Position numbers and translations under genes: made by a program
In this document: positions 43,316-53,423 of the stretch, piece by piece
Position numbering within the stretch: the first letter of the stretch is position 1
Layout: every line of letters begins with the position of its first letter
Notes under the pieces: generated by a model
Database searches by the model: none
Told to the model about the DNA's origin: nothing
What the model saw: the letters and a program-made list of their open reading frames with translations, nothing else
DNA from: Chryseobacterium balustinum
GTDB lineage: Bacteria; Bacteroidota; Bacteroidia; Flavobacteriales; Weeksellaceae
Assembly (NCBI RefSeq): GCF_900168205.1
Contig: NZ_FUZE01000016.1
Location: forward strand, 38,520 to 102,519
Direction: 5' to 3'
Length of the DNA: 64,000 nt

Positions 43316-43360
43316 GTGATATTGTAATCATTCATCAATTATCATTTACCAATTATTATT

Positions 43361-45130
43361 TTAGAACGTAATCTTCACCCCTCCTACAACCTGCGCACCA
43401 AGAACTTTATAGCCTTTGTACGTTTGGTATTTTGAGCTTAGAAGATTGTTTCCGAGTGCAAAAATACTGAAATTTTTGTGAATTTTGTACTCTGCAGATA
43501 AGTTTAAATCTGCATAGCCACCAACTTTGTCATTGGTATCTTCAGTTGACTGGAAAATCATAGACGGACTTCCCACTCCTTCAAGCATATACGAATTTGT
43601 CGTTCTGTCTGTCGCGAAAATTCCTTTAAAGCCTAAAGACAATTTTTTCTCGAACATCGTATATTTTGCACCGATGCTTCCTGTAACTAAAGGAACATTA
43701 TAAATATTTTCGTAATTTTTTAAATCGTACTTTAAAAATCTTACATCAGCATCTACAATCAGGTTTTCCAATGGGAAATATTGCAAGCTACCTTTAATGT
43801 CGCTCACATTTCCATCATCATAAATTGTAGAAAAAGTATTCGCAAAATCATAACCAGGTCTATCTAAAGTAAACTCGTTGGTAAAAAGATTATTCGCTCC
43901 GAAGAACATAATATTTTTCATTTTTCCGAATCCTGCAGAAACATCATATTTAAAAGTTTCGTCGATATCCCCTCTCAAACCTGCATAAAAATGATACTGT
44001 GTTTCAGTTGGTTTCAACATTTGGTCAGAAACCAAGAATGGATTCTCCTGTAACAATTCAGCATACGTATTTAGTTTTAAACCACCGTCAACTCCACCAT
44101 AGAATTTAAATTCTTTAGAAGCTGCCACCTGAAATTCAGCCTGTGGAAACCAATATGTTTTATTATTTTTAAGTTCTTCTGCTAAAATCAAATTAGAATT
44201 TCTTGCATTTAAAAAGTTAAATGAAGAACCTAACATTAAATAAGATTCACCTTTAGCAAAGGTTACTTTTGGAGCAATATCTGCATTGAAAAACGTTGAA
44301 GAATTTTTGTTTAATAAAGCAAAATCTGTCTTTACCGTTTCCAAGCCTAATCCTAAGTCAGCATTCATTACAATTCCGTTGTCTGAAAGCTTTACAGCAT
44401 GCTTTGAAAGATTAGCTAAAATGGAAGCCTGATTTTCTTTTGCATCAAAATGATCGCTCAAAAATGAAGATTTTACTCTTACATCATTCAGAATTTCATT
44501 AGAATAAAAATCATAGTAACCATTTACCTTAAACTGATTTACTTTTTGTTGTAAATCTACATCTGCAGAAGGATTTACAGCATAAATTCCATAATAATTA
44601 TAGTTATTTAAACCATATTCAGCATTTACATTAATCTTCCCTTTTTCACCATAAGAATTTAAGAAAGCTCCCAATGTTGCCGAACTTTGCTTAGAATCCC
44701 AAGGATAGACTTTTTTCAGCCCGTTTGTAGATAAGACATGAACATCTGCCCCAACTTCTAACTTATTCTCTAAAGTTGTAGAAATATTAGCATCAGCTAA
44801 AATCTTCCCGTAATTCCCCATTCCAATTTGGAAATAGTTATTTTGAGCCGTTCCGTCAAACTTTGGAGTTACATCTTCACCCTGAATGGTAGAAGTTTTA
44901 AAATCTGAAACCGCAGGAACATCTGTAATAGTATATTTTACCGGATTCGCAGATTTCTCTTCAGGCGGATAATTTTTCTCTATTGCTACAGAAGTTTTCT
45001 TCTTCTCGATTTTCTTTACTTCCGGTTCTCTTTTCTTGTTAAGAATCAGCTTTTCTTCTCTGATCTGAGAAAACGCCACAGACGAGATTCCCAGAAATAA
45101 TATAGATAGTATTTGAATTTTCTTGTTCAT
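43361..45130 (-). CDS. Outer-membrane beta-barrel protein (TonB-receptor-like)
   Basis: The 589-residue protein has a signal peptide (QILSILFLGISSVAFSQ) and many amphipathic beta-strands. The sequence ends in Phe (VVGGVKITF), typical of outer-membrane barrels. I see no clear plug domain, so the TonB-receptor label is tentative. It lies 82 bases after a 987-residue TPR gene on the same strand, and the two probably work together at the outer membrane. Confidence 0.72.
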   Translation of the reverse strand: MNKKIQILSILFLGISSVAFSQIREEKLILNKKREPEVKKIEKKKTSVAIEKNYPPEEKSANPVKYTITDVPAVSDFKTSTIQGEDVTPKFDGTAQNNYFQIGMGNYGKILADANISTTLENKLEVGADVHVLSTNGLKKVYPWDSKQSSATLGAFLNSYGEKGKINVNAEYGLNNYNYYGIYAVNPSADVDLQQKVNQFKVNGYYDFYSNEILNDVRVKSSFLSDHFDAKENQASILANLSKHAVKLSDNGIVMNADLGLGLETVKTDFALLNKNSSTFFNADIAPKVTFAKGESYLMLGSSFNFLNARNSNLILAEELKNNKTYWFPQAEFQVAASKEFKFYGGVDGGLKLNTYAELLQENPFLVSDQMLKPTETQYHFYAGLRGDIDETFKYDVSAGFGKMKNIMFFGANNLFTNEFTLDRPGYDFANTFSTIYDDGNVSDIKGSLQYFPLENLIVDADVRFLKYDLKNYENIYNVPLVTGSIGAKYTMFEKKLSLGFKGIFATDRTTNSYMLEGVGSPSMIFQSTEDTNDKVGGYADLNLSAEYKIHKNFSIFALGNNLLSSKYQTYKGYKVLGAQVVGGVKITF

Positions 45131-45212
45131 ATATATTGTATTAATGTATAAAGTAAAAAGTATTAATGATTAAATCACATGAATACATTTTACATAAATA
45201 CGACAGTACATT

Positions 45213-48176
45213 TTATTTTTTAATCTGCTTTTTAACGTCCTTCGCTTCTGCAACAATTTCAGGAAAATCTGCATAGTTTGAGATAATCTGGTCGCAAGTA
45301 TAACTCGCCTGATAATTATCTTTCAGACCGATGTAATTCTTCGCCATCAAAACCAGTGCTTTTGCTCCCCAATAATCTTCTGATGCGTAATTGTTGGCAA
45401 TTTTAAAGATCGTTTCATTGGAAGACTTATAAGCTTTCGCTTTATTTTGATAAAATGCTTTTGCATAGAAAGCTTCTGCTGCCACTTCGGTGTTTGAAGA
45501 TTTTTCAAGAATTGTATAAGCAGTTTGAGCATCTTTATCTTTCCCTGAATTCATTAAGCTTCTTGCCTTAATTACTTTTGCAGTTTCAATAACTGCAGCA
45601 GAGTTTTTGTTGTTGGCAATTACAGCGTTGGCTAATTTTTCAGCTTCCGAGAAATTCTTTTCTTCAGCATACATTTTCATCAACTCAACATTAGCATAAT
45701 TTTTAACGTTGACGTTGGATGAATTTTTAATATTTTCTAAATACTTTTTAGCTTCAGCAGAATTTCCTTGAGCAAGATAAATTTGAGAAACTCGAGTTGC
45801 CGCATCATCCTGATAATCGTTCTGAACATTTGCTACTTCCTGAAGAACTAATAATGATTTTGTAGGATTATTGGTCTGATAATAACTTTCTCCCAACTCA
45901 TATTTAGCCTGATAAAGGCCTTCACCTGTAGGATTTTGAGTTAAATATTTCTCGTAATAAGAGATTGCATTTTTATAATCTTTCTTTGTGAAATACTGTT
46001 TTCCGGTTGATAAGTTGATTTCATCAATTTCAGAAGCATCGATATTTACGCCTATATTTCTTGCGAAATCAGCGTAACCTGAAACATCCCCATTTTTAGT
46101 GAAAATTGGTTTTGCAGCCTGAACAATTTTTTGAGCGTAAGCTGTGTTTTTATACTGTTCACCAAGAGATTTTAATTCAGATAACGCTTTATCACTTTGA
46201 TTTTGGTCAATGTAATTCTGTGCTCTGTAAATTGAAGCATTCGCTACCAAATCTTTATCGGAAGAAGATTTAATTACTTTTCCGAAGAAATCATTTGAAT
46301 TGGTAAAATCATTCTGAGCGGCATAAGCCACTCCAATTTCATATTGTGCATCATCAATATATTCTGAGGCAGGATATTTAGAAATTAATGATTTTAAGTT
46401 AGTGATTTTTGCAGCTTGATCATCTTTAAATCCTAAAGCCAAAGCTTTTTGGTATAAAGTATAGTCTGTTGCATCTTCGTTTTTATCGTAAATCGCAATC
46501 GCACGATCCAAATCGTTATTAGCGTAATTAATATCTGCTAAACGAAGTTCGGCATCATTTTTAAACTCAGGTTTTGGATTTTTTAAATATTGTGTAAAAT
46601 ATTGTTCTGCCTGATCGAATTTTTTAGATTTAAAATAAGCATATCCCAAATCGTAAGAAAGTTGTTGCTTTTCAGGGAAAGTTGCGTTGGTCAATTTTTC
46701 GTAACGTACGATTGCAGAAGGATAATTTCCTTTCTGATAATACACCTGACCCAGCCAATACAAAGCTCTGCTGTGGAATTCTTTATTTAAATCGAATTCT
46801 AAACTTCTGAGGAAATATTTTTCAGCTTCGTCGAAATTCCCTTTATTGAATTCTTCCGTTCCCAAAAGATAAGAAACTTCCTGGTCTACTTTATCGGTTT
46901 CAGGAGTTGAGTTTGGCAATTTATCAATTGCATTCAGTGTTTCTTTAAAGTTCCCGGAATACAGATAAGATTTCACCAAAAGTGATCTCATTTCTGCCGT
47001 TTTCGCATCGCTATTATTAATGGTAATATAATTCTGAATAACCGTTGTTGGGCTTTCAAATGGGTTACCAATATCGTAACTTAGTTTTGCATATTGTTCG
47101 TGCGCCAGTTTTTTAACACTCGCATCATAATCCATCTGATAAGACGAACGGAATGCAGAAAGTGCTTCCTGCTTTTTCTCAACCGCCAAATAAGCATTTC
47201 CTAATTGATAATAAGCATTCTGAGCCAAAGCCGAATTACTGTTTAATAATTGATTGTAATAAGAAACCGCTTCGTCATATTTTTTAAGCTGCGCTGCAAC
47301 AAATCCCATTTCATACAGATCATTCTCAGAAGGATTCGATTGTACCGCTAAATAATCCTTCAAATGTGGATACGCCGAATTGTAATCATTTTTCATGAAA
47401 TAAGATTCACCAATGATTTTGTGTACCTCCGCTTTATAAGAAGCTGAAATATCTTCATTCAACAAAGCATTTCCTTCCGAAATTGCTTTATCATAATCTT
47501 TATCATTATAATACATCTGCACATAGTACGGACGCACCAATTTTGAATATTTAGGCTGATCTTTTACCGAATCAAAATACTGAAATGCCTGATCATTCTG
47601 TCTTTTAGAATAATATAAATGTCCCAACATATAAGCGATGTCGCCTTTTTGAGATTCATCGGCAGTTTTGTGAGCTTCTTCCAATGCATCAATCGCACCT
47701 TTAGAATCGCCCATCATAAATTTAGCGTACCCCAATTTCAGAATATATTGTGTATTTTCTTCTTTGGTTAATTGATATTGATTAACTTTCTTTAAGGTTT
47801 TTAAAGCCTCCTTAAAATCTTTTTTAGCTAAATAATAATCCGCCAAAGGTAAGTTTGCCTGTGCAAAATAGGCAGAATTAGGATATTCTTTCATAAAAGC
47901 CGTCAATCCGTCTTCTGCATGATTTTTCTGAAGAATAACTCCAATGACGTTATCAAAAAACTGCGCAGCTTCTTTTTTCGACTGCTCCAGATTCTGATTA
48001 TAGAAATACTGTCGTGCATATTCGTATTGAGAAGCGTTGTATATTTTTGTCTGATAAAGATTCTGAGCTAAGTTAAACCTATAGTTTTCCTTTTGGGTAA
48101 AGTATTGAGACTGTTGCGCTTCGGAAACTCCGAAATAGAAAACAGCAGCCGCTAAAAGTATTTTTTTTGATTTCAT
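45213..48176 (-). CDS. Large periplasmic TPR-repeat protein
   Basis: The ATG at 48176 starts a Sec signal peptide (KSKKILLAAAVFYFGVSEAQ) and gives 987 residues; an upstream TTG is unlikely. The rest is an array of more than 20 tetratricopeptide-like repeats (for example YDEAVSYYNQLLNSNSALAQNAYYQLGNAYL region, YFKSKKFDQAEQYF). Such arrays are protein scaffolds. The repeat and spacing suggest partnership with the downstream barrel protein. Confidence 0.88.
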   Translation of the reverse strand: MKSKKILLAAAVFYFGVSEAQQSQYFTQKENYRFNLAQNLYQTKIYNASQYEYARQYFYNQNLEQSKKEAAQFFDNVIGVILQKNHAEDGLTAFMKEYPNSAYFAQANLPLADYYLAKKDFKEALKTLKKVNQYQLTKEENTQYILKLGYAKFMMGDSKGAIDALEEAHKTADESQKGDIAYMLGHLYYSKRQNDQAFQYFDSVKDQPKYSKLVRPYYVQMYYNDKDYDKAISEGNALLNEDISASYKAEVHKIIGESYFMKNDYNSAYPHLKDYLAVQSNPSENDLYEMGFVAAQLKKYDEAVSYYNQLLNSNSALAQNAYYQLGNAYLAVEKKQEALSAFRSSYQMDYDASVKKLAHEQYAKLSYDIGNPFESPTTVIQNYITINNSDAKTAEMRSLLVKSYLYSGNFKETLNAIDKLPNSTPETDKVDQEVSYLLGTEEFNKGNFDEAEKYFLRSLEFDLNKEFHSRALYWLGQVYYQKGNYPSAIVRYEKLTNATFPEKQQLSYDLGYAYFKSKKFDQAEQYFTQYLKNPKPEFKNDAELRLADINYANNDLDRAIAIYDKNEDATDYTLYQKALALGFKDDQAAKITNLKSLISKYPASEYIDDAQYEIGVAYAAQNDFTNSNDFFGKVIKSSSDKDLVANASIYRAQNYIDQNQSDKALSELKSLGEQYKNTAYAQKIVQAAKPIFTKNGDVSGYADFARNIGVNIDASEIDEINLSTGKQYFTKKDYKNAISYYEKYLTQNPTGEGLYQAKYELGESYYQTNNPTKSLLVLQEVANVQNDYQDDAATRVSQIYLAQGNSAEAKKYLENIKNSSNVNVKNYANVELMKMYAEEKNFSEAEKLANAVIANNKNSAAVIETAKVIKARSLMNSGKDKDAQTAYTILEKSSNTEVAAEAFYAKAFYQNKAKAYKSSNETIFKIANNYASEDYWGAKALVLMAKNYIGLKDNYQASYTCDQIISNYADFPEIVAEAKDVKKQIKK

Positions 48177-48428
48177 TAATATCAAATTTAAAAATGGGTA
48201 AGCCTTCAAAAATAAGACCAAATGTTTTAATTTTGAGATAAGATTTTATCCACAAAACATCAACGAAAATATCGAAAAGATATTGTATAAACAAGTCTTT
48301 TTACATATTGTTAGTATCTCGATTTTTTTTTAGCACTTATTAACTTTTACATAAGAAACATTAAGAAAATCTTAATTATTTCACAGAAATAATTACATTT
48401 GTTTTTTTCAACTTTATATAAACATTCA

Positions 48429-50099
48429 ATGAATCAACTTTTCAGAAGGAAAACCTATTCAGAGACAGACACATCTACTAATCTTTTAAGGGTTCTAGGA
48501 ACTTGGGACATTGTATTTTTTGGTATTGCAGCCATTATTGGAGCAGGAAGTTTCAGTAGTTTGGGCGAAGCCGTTTTCAGAGGCGGTCCTGGTGTTATTC
48601 TTCTCTATTTAATCTGTGGTTTTGCCTGTGGTTTTACCGCTTTATGTTATGCTGAATTTGCGAGTAGAATTCCTACAGCTGGTTCTGCTTATACGTATGC
48701 TTACGCCAGTTTTGGTGAATTGATTGCGTGGGTAATTGGATGGGCTTTGATTATGGAATATTCTTTCGGAAATATTTATGTTGCCTTTTCATGGTCAGAT
48801 TATTTCACCAGTTTTATCGAGCGACTCGGAATGCATATTCCTGATTATCTTACTTGTAGCTATACCGAAGCCAAAAAAGCTTTTACAAATGGATCTACAA
48901 ATAAAGAACTGATCAATGCATGGGTAAATGCGCCTTTATTGGGTAGTTTAAAATTCATCGTCGATGTTCCGGCATTAGTTATTAATGGATTAATTACTTG
49001 GTTGTGTTACCGCGGAGTGAAAGAAAGTAAAAACTTCAACAATTCTTTAGTTATATTAAAACTTGCCGTCATTGTTTTGGTTATTTTAGTCGGTTTTTCA
49101 TACATCAATACCGCAAACTGGACTCCCGTAAGCTTAGAAACCGGAACTCCTTCTTTTATGCCTAATGGTTTTGCCGGAGTGATGAGCGCAGTTTCAGGTG
49201 TTTTCTTTGCTTATATTGGATTTGACGCATTGAGCGTACTTTCTGAAGAAACTAAAGATCCACAGAAAACCTTACCAAAAGGGATGATTATTTCTCTGGT
49301 TCTTTGTACCGTAATTTATATTGCCTTGACTTTAGTCTTAACCGGAATGGTAGATTACAGAAAATTTGACGGCATCGGAGATCCGCTATCATTTATATTT
49401 GAAAAAACGAATGCCAATGTTGCATGGATGGAACTTACCGTTTCTTTCGTAGCCATTGTAGCAATTACTACCGTATTATTGGTTTTCCAAATGGGGCAGC
49501 CTAGAATCTGGTATGCGATGAGCCGTGACGGATTGATGCCTAAAAAATTTCAGGATGTGCATCCAAAATATAAAACGCCTTCGTTTGCAACGATCGTTAC
49601 TGGTATTGTGGTGGGAGTTCCTATTATTTTCACCGATAAAAGTTTCATCTTAGACTTTACAAGTATCGGAACTATTTTCGCCTTTGTATTGGTTTGTGCA
49701 GGAGTTTTGATGTTGCCTGCAAAAGAAAAAATTAAAGGACGTTTCCATCTTCCATATATTAACGGAAAAATCATTTTCCCTGTTATTTTTATCGGTTCAT
49801 TGGTTGGATTCCATTATTTTCAGCCGGACTTTTTTGATCATTTAATGGAATGGTCTGATCCTAAAGAAGGCGAATTCAAAGCTTCGATTTTCTTTTTCAT
49901 CTTAATTAATCTTGGACTTTGCGTCTTGACATTTATTAAAAATCTATCCCTAATTCCATTGATTGGTTTAAGCTCTTGCTTATATCTTCTTACAGGAATG
50001 AGCCATGAAAACTGGTTTTATTTCGGAATTTGGTTCGCTGTAGGTTTGGTTATTTATTTCTTTTACGGATATAAAAACAGTAAGCTTAGAAAAATTTAA
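48429..50099 (+). CDS. Amino acid permease (APC superfamily, CAT-like)
   Basis: The ATG at 48429 gives 556 residues and about 14 membrane helices. Family motifs are IAAIIGAGSFSSLGEAVFRGGPG, GFACGFTALCYAEFASRIPTAGSAYTY region, and FFAYIGFDALSVLSEETKDPQKTLP. It is an inner-membrane transporter, probably of basic or branched amino acids. It is monocistronic with a terminator at 50123. Confidence 0.9.
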   Translation: MNQLFRRKTYSETDTSTNLLRVLGTWDIVFFGIAAIIGAGSFSSLGEAVFRGGPGVILLYLICGFACGFTALCYAEFASRIPTAGSAYTYAYASFGELIAWVIGWALIMEYSFGNIYVAFSWSDYFTSFIERLGMHIPDYLTCSYTEAKKAFTNGSTNKELINAWVNAPLLGSLKFIVDVPALVINGLITWLCYRGVKESKNFNNSLVILKLAVIVLVILVGFSYINTANWTPVSLETGTPSFMPNGFAGVMSAVSGVFFAYIGFDALSVLSEETKDPQKTLPKGMIISLVLCTVIYIALTLVLTGMVDYRKFDGIGDPLSFIFEKTNANVAWMELTVSFVAIVAITTVLLVFQMGQPRIWYAMSRDGLMPKKFQDVHPKYKTPSFATIVTGIVVGVPIIFTDKSFILDFTSIGTIFAFVLVCAGVLMLPAKEKIKGRFHLPYINGKIIFPVIFIGSLVGFHYFQPDFFDHLMEWSDPKEGEFKASIFFFILINLGLCVLTFIKNLSLIPLIGLSSCLYLLTGMSHENWFYFGIWFAVGLVIYFFYGYKNSKLRKI

Positions 50100-50122
50100 A
50101 TTAAATAATTTAAAAAATAACG

Positions 50123-50157
50123 AAAGGCAAAATTGTAAAACTACAGTTTTGCCTTTT
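50123..50157 (+). terminator. Terminator after the amino acid permease
   Basis: AAAGGCAAAA (50123-50132) pairs with TTTTGCCTTT (50147-50156) and is followed by T residues. Confidence 0.8.
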
Positions 50158-50216
50158 TTGTTAGTATTTGGCGAAATTATTGCTAAGGTTCTTTAAGAAC
50201 TTTAAACTATCAAGCC

Positions 50217-50537
50217 ATGTCTGAAAGAATAAAAACATACGATGAATTCTATGAGTTCTACCTCGACGAACACAAAAAACTAGGAACAAGGATTTTTCAT
50301 TTTCTTGGAATTTTATTTGTATTTCTTGTCATCGGTTTTGTAATATATACTGGTAAAGAAAGGTTCTTATGGTATATTCCGATATTTGGATATGGTTTTG
50401 CCTGGCTGAGTCATGCTTTTATTGAAAGAAATAAACCGGCCACTTTCAAATATCCGCTTTGGTCTTTATTGTCTGATTTTAAACTGTTTTTTGAGCTTTT
50501 AATCGGAAAACAGAAATTTAATGGAAAACAATCTTGA
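50217..50537 (+). CDS. Mpo1-like (DUF962) membrane protein
   Basis: The 106-residue protein has the DUF962 pattern: YEFYLDEHKKLGTRIFHFLG, two membrane helices (about 28-45 and 50-65) and FAWLSHAFIERNKPATFKYPLWSLLSDF region. Conserved His in EHKK, FHF and SHAF may bind iron, as in yeast Mpo1, a 2-hydroxy fatty acid dioxygenase. The bacterial role is unproven. Confidence 0.82.
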   Translation: MSERIKTYDEFYEFYLDEHKKLGTRIFHFLGILFVFLVIGFVIYTGKERFLWYIPIFGYGFAWLSHAFIERNKPATFKYPLWSLLSDFKLFFELLIGKQKFNGKQS

Positions 50538-50587
50538 TTTTTCATTGGCACAAAACTTGTAAACCAACCTTCAAATTATATGAAGTT

Positions 50588-50935
50588 ATGAAAAATGCGA
50601 AACTATTCCTAAAAGGAACTTTATTAGTGTCGTCTTTATTTGTTTTAACACAATGTAAGCCGATGCCAAACTCAACAGCAGACAATGAAAAAACATTTAT
50701 TGTAGGTCCCGAAACAGCAGATTGTACAGGAGTAGCTCCTATGAAATGTCTTCAGGTAAAAGAAAAAGCATCTGATAGTTGGCAGAATTTCTACACCAAC
50801 ATTGAAGGTTTCACTTACGAACCGGGATATGAATATGTTCTAAAAGTAAAAACAGAGAAAATTGAAAATCCGCCAATGGATGCATCTTCAATTAAATATA
50901 CTTTGATAAAGCAGGTTTCTAAAACCAAGAAATAA
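50588..50935 (+). CDS. DUF4377-type lipoprotein
   Basis: The ATG at 50588 gives 115 residues with a lipobox LTQC. The body (VGPETADCTGVAPMKCLQVKEK, WQNFYTNIEGFTYEPGYEYVLKV) matches the DUF4377 pattern with a conserved Cys pair. It is an outer- or inner-membrane lipoprotein of unknown role. It follows the Mpo1-like gene by 50 bases. Confidence 0.75.
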   Translation: MKNAKLFLKGTLLVSSLFVLTQCKPMPNSTADNEKTFIVGPETADCTGVAPMKCLQVKEKASDSWQNFYTNIEGFTYEPGYEYVLKVKTEKIENPPMDASSIKYTLIKQVSKTKK

Positions 50936-50940
50936 CAAAA

Positions 50941-50969
50941 AATCCCTTTCAAAATAACTGAAAGGGATT
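50941..50969. terminator. Convergent terminator
   Basis: AATCCCTTTCA (50941-50951) pairs with TGAAAGGGATT (50959-50969), with A and T tracts on the two sides, between the DUF4377 and SPFH genes. Confidence 0.8.
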
Positions 50970-50985
50970 TTTATTTTTAGACTAT

Positions 50986-51924
50986 TTATTCCTGATGTCC
51001 TCTATTTTGAGGAGGATTAGGCATTTGAGGTTTAGAATATTCTTCCATTTTTTGGGTTGCCGCCATAGAGACTACCAAATCATTCAACATAGTACTCGCT
51101 GCTGTCGGGGAATTAGGCAGTAAAACCAAATTACTTCTGTTATTAGCACCAATAGAATTCAACGTATCATAATGCTGTGTAACCACGATTAACGCAGAAG
51201 CTTCCTGCGCATTGATATTGGCTGCGTTCAGCATTTTCACAGATTCTTCAAGGCCTTTTGCAATTTCTCTTCTTTGATCTGCAATCCCTTGCCCCTGAAG
51301 TTTTTTAGATTCTGCTTCAGCTTTTGCCACGGCAACAATTCTGATTCTTTGTGCCTCAGATTCGTATTCTGCAGCGGTTTTTTCACGTTCTGCAGCGTTG
51401 ATCCTGTTCATCGCGTGTTTTACTTGTTCATCTGGATCAATATCAGTTACCAAAGCTTTGATGATATCATAACCATAACTCTGCATCGCTTCCTGTAATT
51501 CGCTTTTTACTGCAATTGCAATATCATCTTTTCTTACGAAAACATCGTCTAATTTCGTCTTTGGAACCTCTGCACGCACAACATCAAACACGTATGAAGT
51601 AATCTGATTTTCAGGATTTTCTAAACGATAATATGCATCTTTCACATTTTCTCTGATGACCTGATACTGTACAGAAACTTTCATTTTGATAAAAACATTA
51701 TCTAAAGTTTTAGTATCAATAATAACATCCAGCTGCTGAATTCTAAGATTCAGACGTTTTGAGATCTGATCCAAAAACGGAATTTTCAAATGTAAACCCG
51801 CGTGACTTACTTTCAAAAATTTCCCTAGTCTTTCTACCACCGCTGCAGATTCCTGCTTTACCGTAAAGAAAGAAGCGAATAATGTGATAAGTCCAAAAAA
51901 GACCAAAATACCTAAATACACCAT
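50986..51924 (-). CDS. SPFH/Band 7 (stomatin-like, QmcA-type) membrane protein
   Basis: The 312-residue protein has one N-terminal membrane helix (LGILVFFGLITLFASFF). The SPFH domain shows VVERLGKFLKVSHAGLHLKIPF and DAYYRLENPENQITSYVFDVVRAEV region, followed by a coiled coil (about 175-225) rich in Glu/Ala. It forms membrane microdomain scaffolds. No NfeD partner is seen next to it. Confidence 0.92.
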   Translation of the reverse strand: MVYLGILVFFGLITLFASFFTVKQESAAVVERLGKFLKVSHAGLHLKIPFLDQISKRLNLRIQQLDVIIDTKTLDNVFIKMKVSVQYQVIRENVKDAYYRLENPENQITSYVFDVVRAEVPKTKLDDVFVRKDDIAIAVKSELQEAMQSYGYDIIKALVTDIDPDEQVKHAMNRINAAEREKTAAEYESEAQRIRIVAVAKAEAESKKLQGQGIADQRREIAKGLEESVKMLNAANINAQEASALIVVTQHYDTLNSIGANNRSNLVLLPNSPTAASTMLNDLVVSMAATQKMEEYSKPQMPNPPQNRGHQE

Positions 51925-51996
51925 ATAGTTTTTATTTATGAATTAGGTGATAAGATACAATTTTCCAGATTATAAATCAAATTAAAATGAGTAATT

Positions 51997-53355
51997 CTAC
52001 ATCGTCATTCCAATATCAATACCTTTTATTTTTCGGTAAAGATCAGTTGCATAGTTATCAGTCATACCTGAAACAAAATCAATCACACCAAGAACTTTCT
52101 GGTAATCGCTACCCTCTTCGTAAATGAACTGTTTTGGAATTAATTTTAAAGCTTTGGTGTCATAAGATTTAATTTTATCTTCAGACTTCAAAATTGACGG
52201 AATAAAATGATCAAGCAATTCGTACATTACGTTGTAGCCAGCATTTTCAATTTCCACCACCGCTTTATGATTGTATATTTTTTCGACTGAAAAGCTTTCG
52301 ATATCCTGTAAAGCTTTATTTTCGCTTTTATAGATATCAAGCAAGGCTTTATCAAGGTTTCCTTCAAGAATTTTATCAAAGTTTTGCTTGTACATCGAAA
52401 TCGACTTATTAATCAAAGCATTAATTACCTTTGCTCTTAAATAGGAAATTTTTTCGTTGTCATTTCCTATAGAATCGAGCTTTCTTTTTACTCTGTCAAC
52501 ATCATCAGTTTCTGATTTTACCAGCTCAAAAAACAAGTTTGTACAATCGGCCGTTGAAACGATACCCAATCGGTGTGCATCTTCCATATCGATGATATTG
52601 TAGCAGATATCATCGGCAGCTTCTACCAACCAAACGAAAGGATGCCTTTTGAAAATATATGGTTCTTCGCTTTCTGAAATTAAATTTGTTCCTTTTGCAA
52701 TTTCAAGGAAAATTTTTTTTTCATTCTGAAAAAAACCGAATTTCTTCCTGTGGATAATTCCTTTTTTCTTGGCAATTGCTTCACAAGGGTATTTTGCAAT
52801 ACTCGCTAAAGTTGCAAATGTTAATTGAGTTCCTCCTGCATCTTTTCCGTTTTGTTGTTGTGCTAAAACTCGTATTGCATTGGCATTTCCTTCAAAATTC
52901 ACCAGATCAGCCCATTCTTTTTCGTTGAATTTAGGTTTAAGATCATTTTCGTTTCGGTCAAAATAACTGGCAATTGCATCTTCTCCGGAATGTCCGAAAG
53001 CAGGGTTTCCCACATCATGACAAAGGCATGCTGCGGCAATTACATTTCCTAAATTATGATTGTAAAAATTCTTTGATTCTTCTGTAAGGTCATTTTTATA
53101 ATGCTCAGCAATAAACTCACCGATCACACTTCCTAAACTTCTTCCGACAGAAGAAACTTCGAGTGAATGCGTCAATCGGTTGTGTACAAAAACACTTCCC
53201 GGAAGCGGAAAAACCTGGGTTTTATTTTGTAATCTTCTGAAAGCCGAAGAGAATATAATTCTATCAAAATCTCTCTGAAAATCTGTTCTTGAAGCAGTAG
53301 TATTTGGATTGTTACCGGTACGCTGACTGGTAAAAATGTGGTTCAAATTCATCAT
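51997..53355 (-). CDS. dgt: Deoxyguanosinetriphosphate triphosphohydrolase (dGTPase)
   Basis: The 452-residue HD-domain enzyme hydrolyses dGTP to deoxyguanosine and triphosphate. The metal ligands are His63 (NRLTHSLEV), His113-Asp114 (CLCHDVGNPAFGHSGED) and a later Asp in EAADDICYNIID. RRLQNKTQVFPL is typical of the family. The start may be either of two adjacent Met codons (53355 or 53352). Confidence 0.92.
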   Translation of the reverse strand: MMNLNHIFTSQRTGNNPNTTASRTDFQRDFDRIIFSSAFRRLQNKTQVFPLPGSVFVHNRLTHSLEVSSVGRSLGSVIGEFIAEHYKNDLTEESKNFYNHNLGNVIAAACLCHDVGNPAFGHSGEDAIASYFDRNENDLKPKFNEKEWADLVNFEGNANAIRVLAQQQNGKDAGGTQLTFATLASIAKYPCEAIAKKKGIIHRKKFGFFQNEKKIFLEIAKGTNLISESEEPYIFKRHPFVWLVEAADDICYNIIDMEDAHRLGIVSTADCTNLFFELVKSETDDVDRVKRKLDSIGNDNEKISYLRAKVINALINKSISMYKQNFDKILEGNLDKALLDIYKSENKALQDIESFSVEKIYNHKAVVEIENAGYNVMYELLDHFIPSILKSEDKIKSYDTKALKLIPKQFIYEEGSDYQKVLGVIDFVSGMTDNYATDLYRKIKGIDIGMTM

Positions 53356-53423
53356 TTTTCAAAATTAATTCAATTTTTACTTTTAAAGGAATAATATTTG
53401 AGTTTTTCTTTAAAAACCAACGT

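Noticed and set aside
45213..48221. Longer start of the TPR protein from a TTG at 48221
   Set aside because: The extension hides the signal peptide; the ATG at 48176 gives a normal one.
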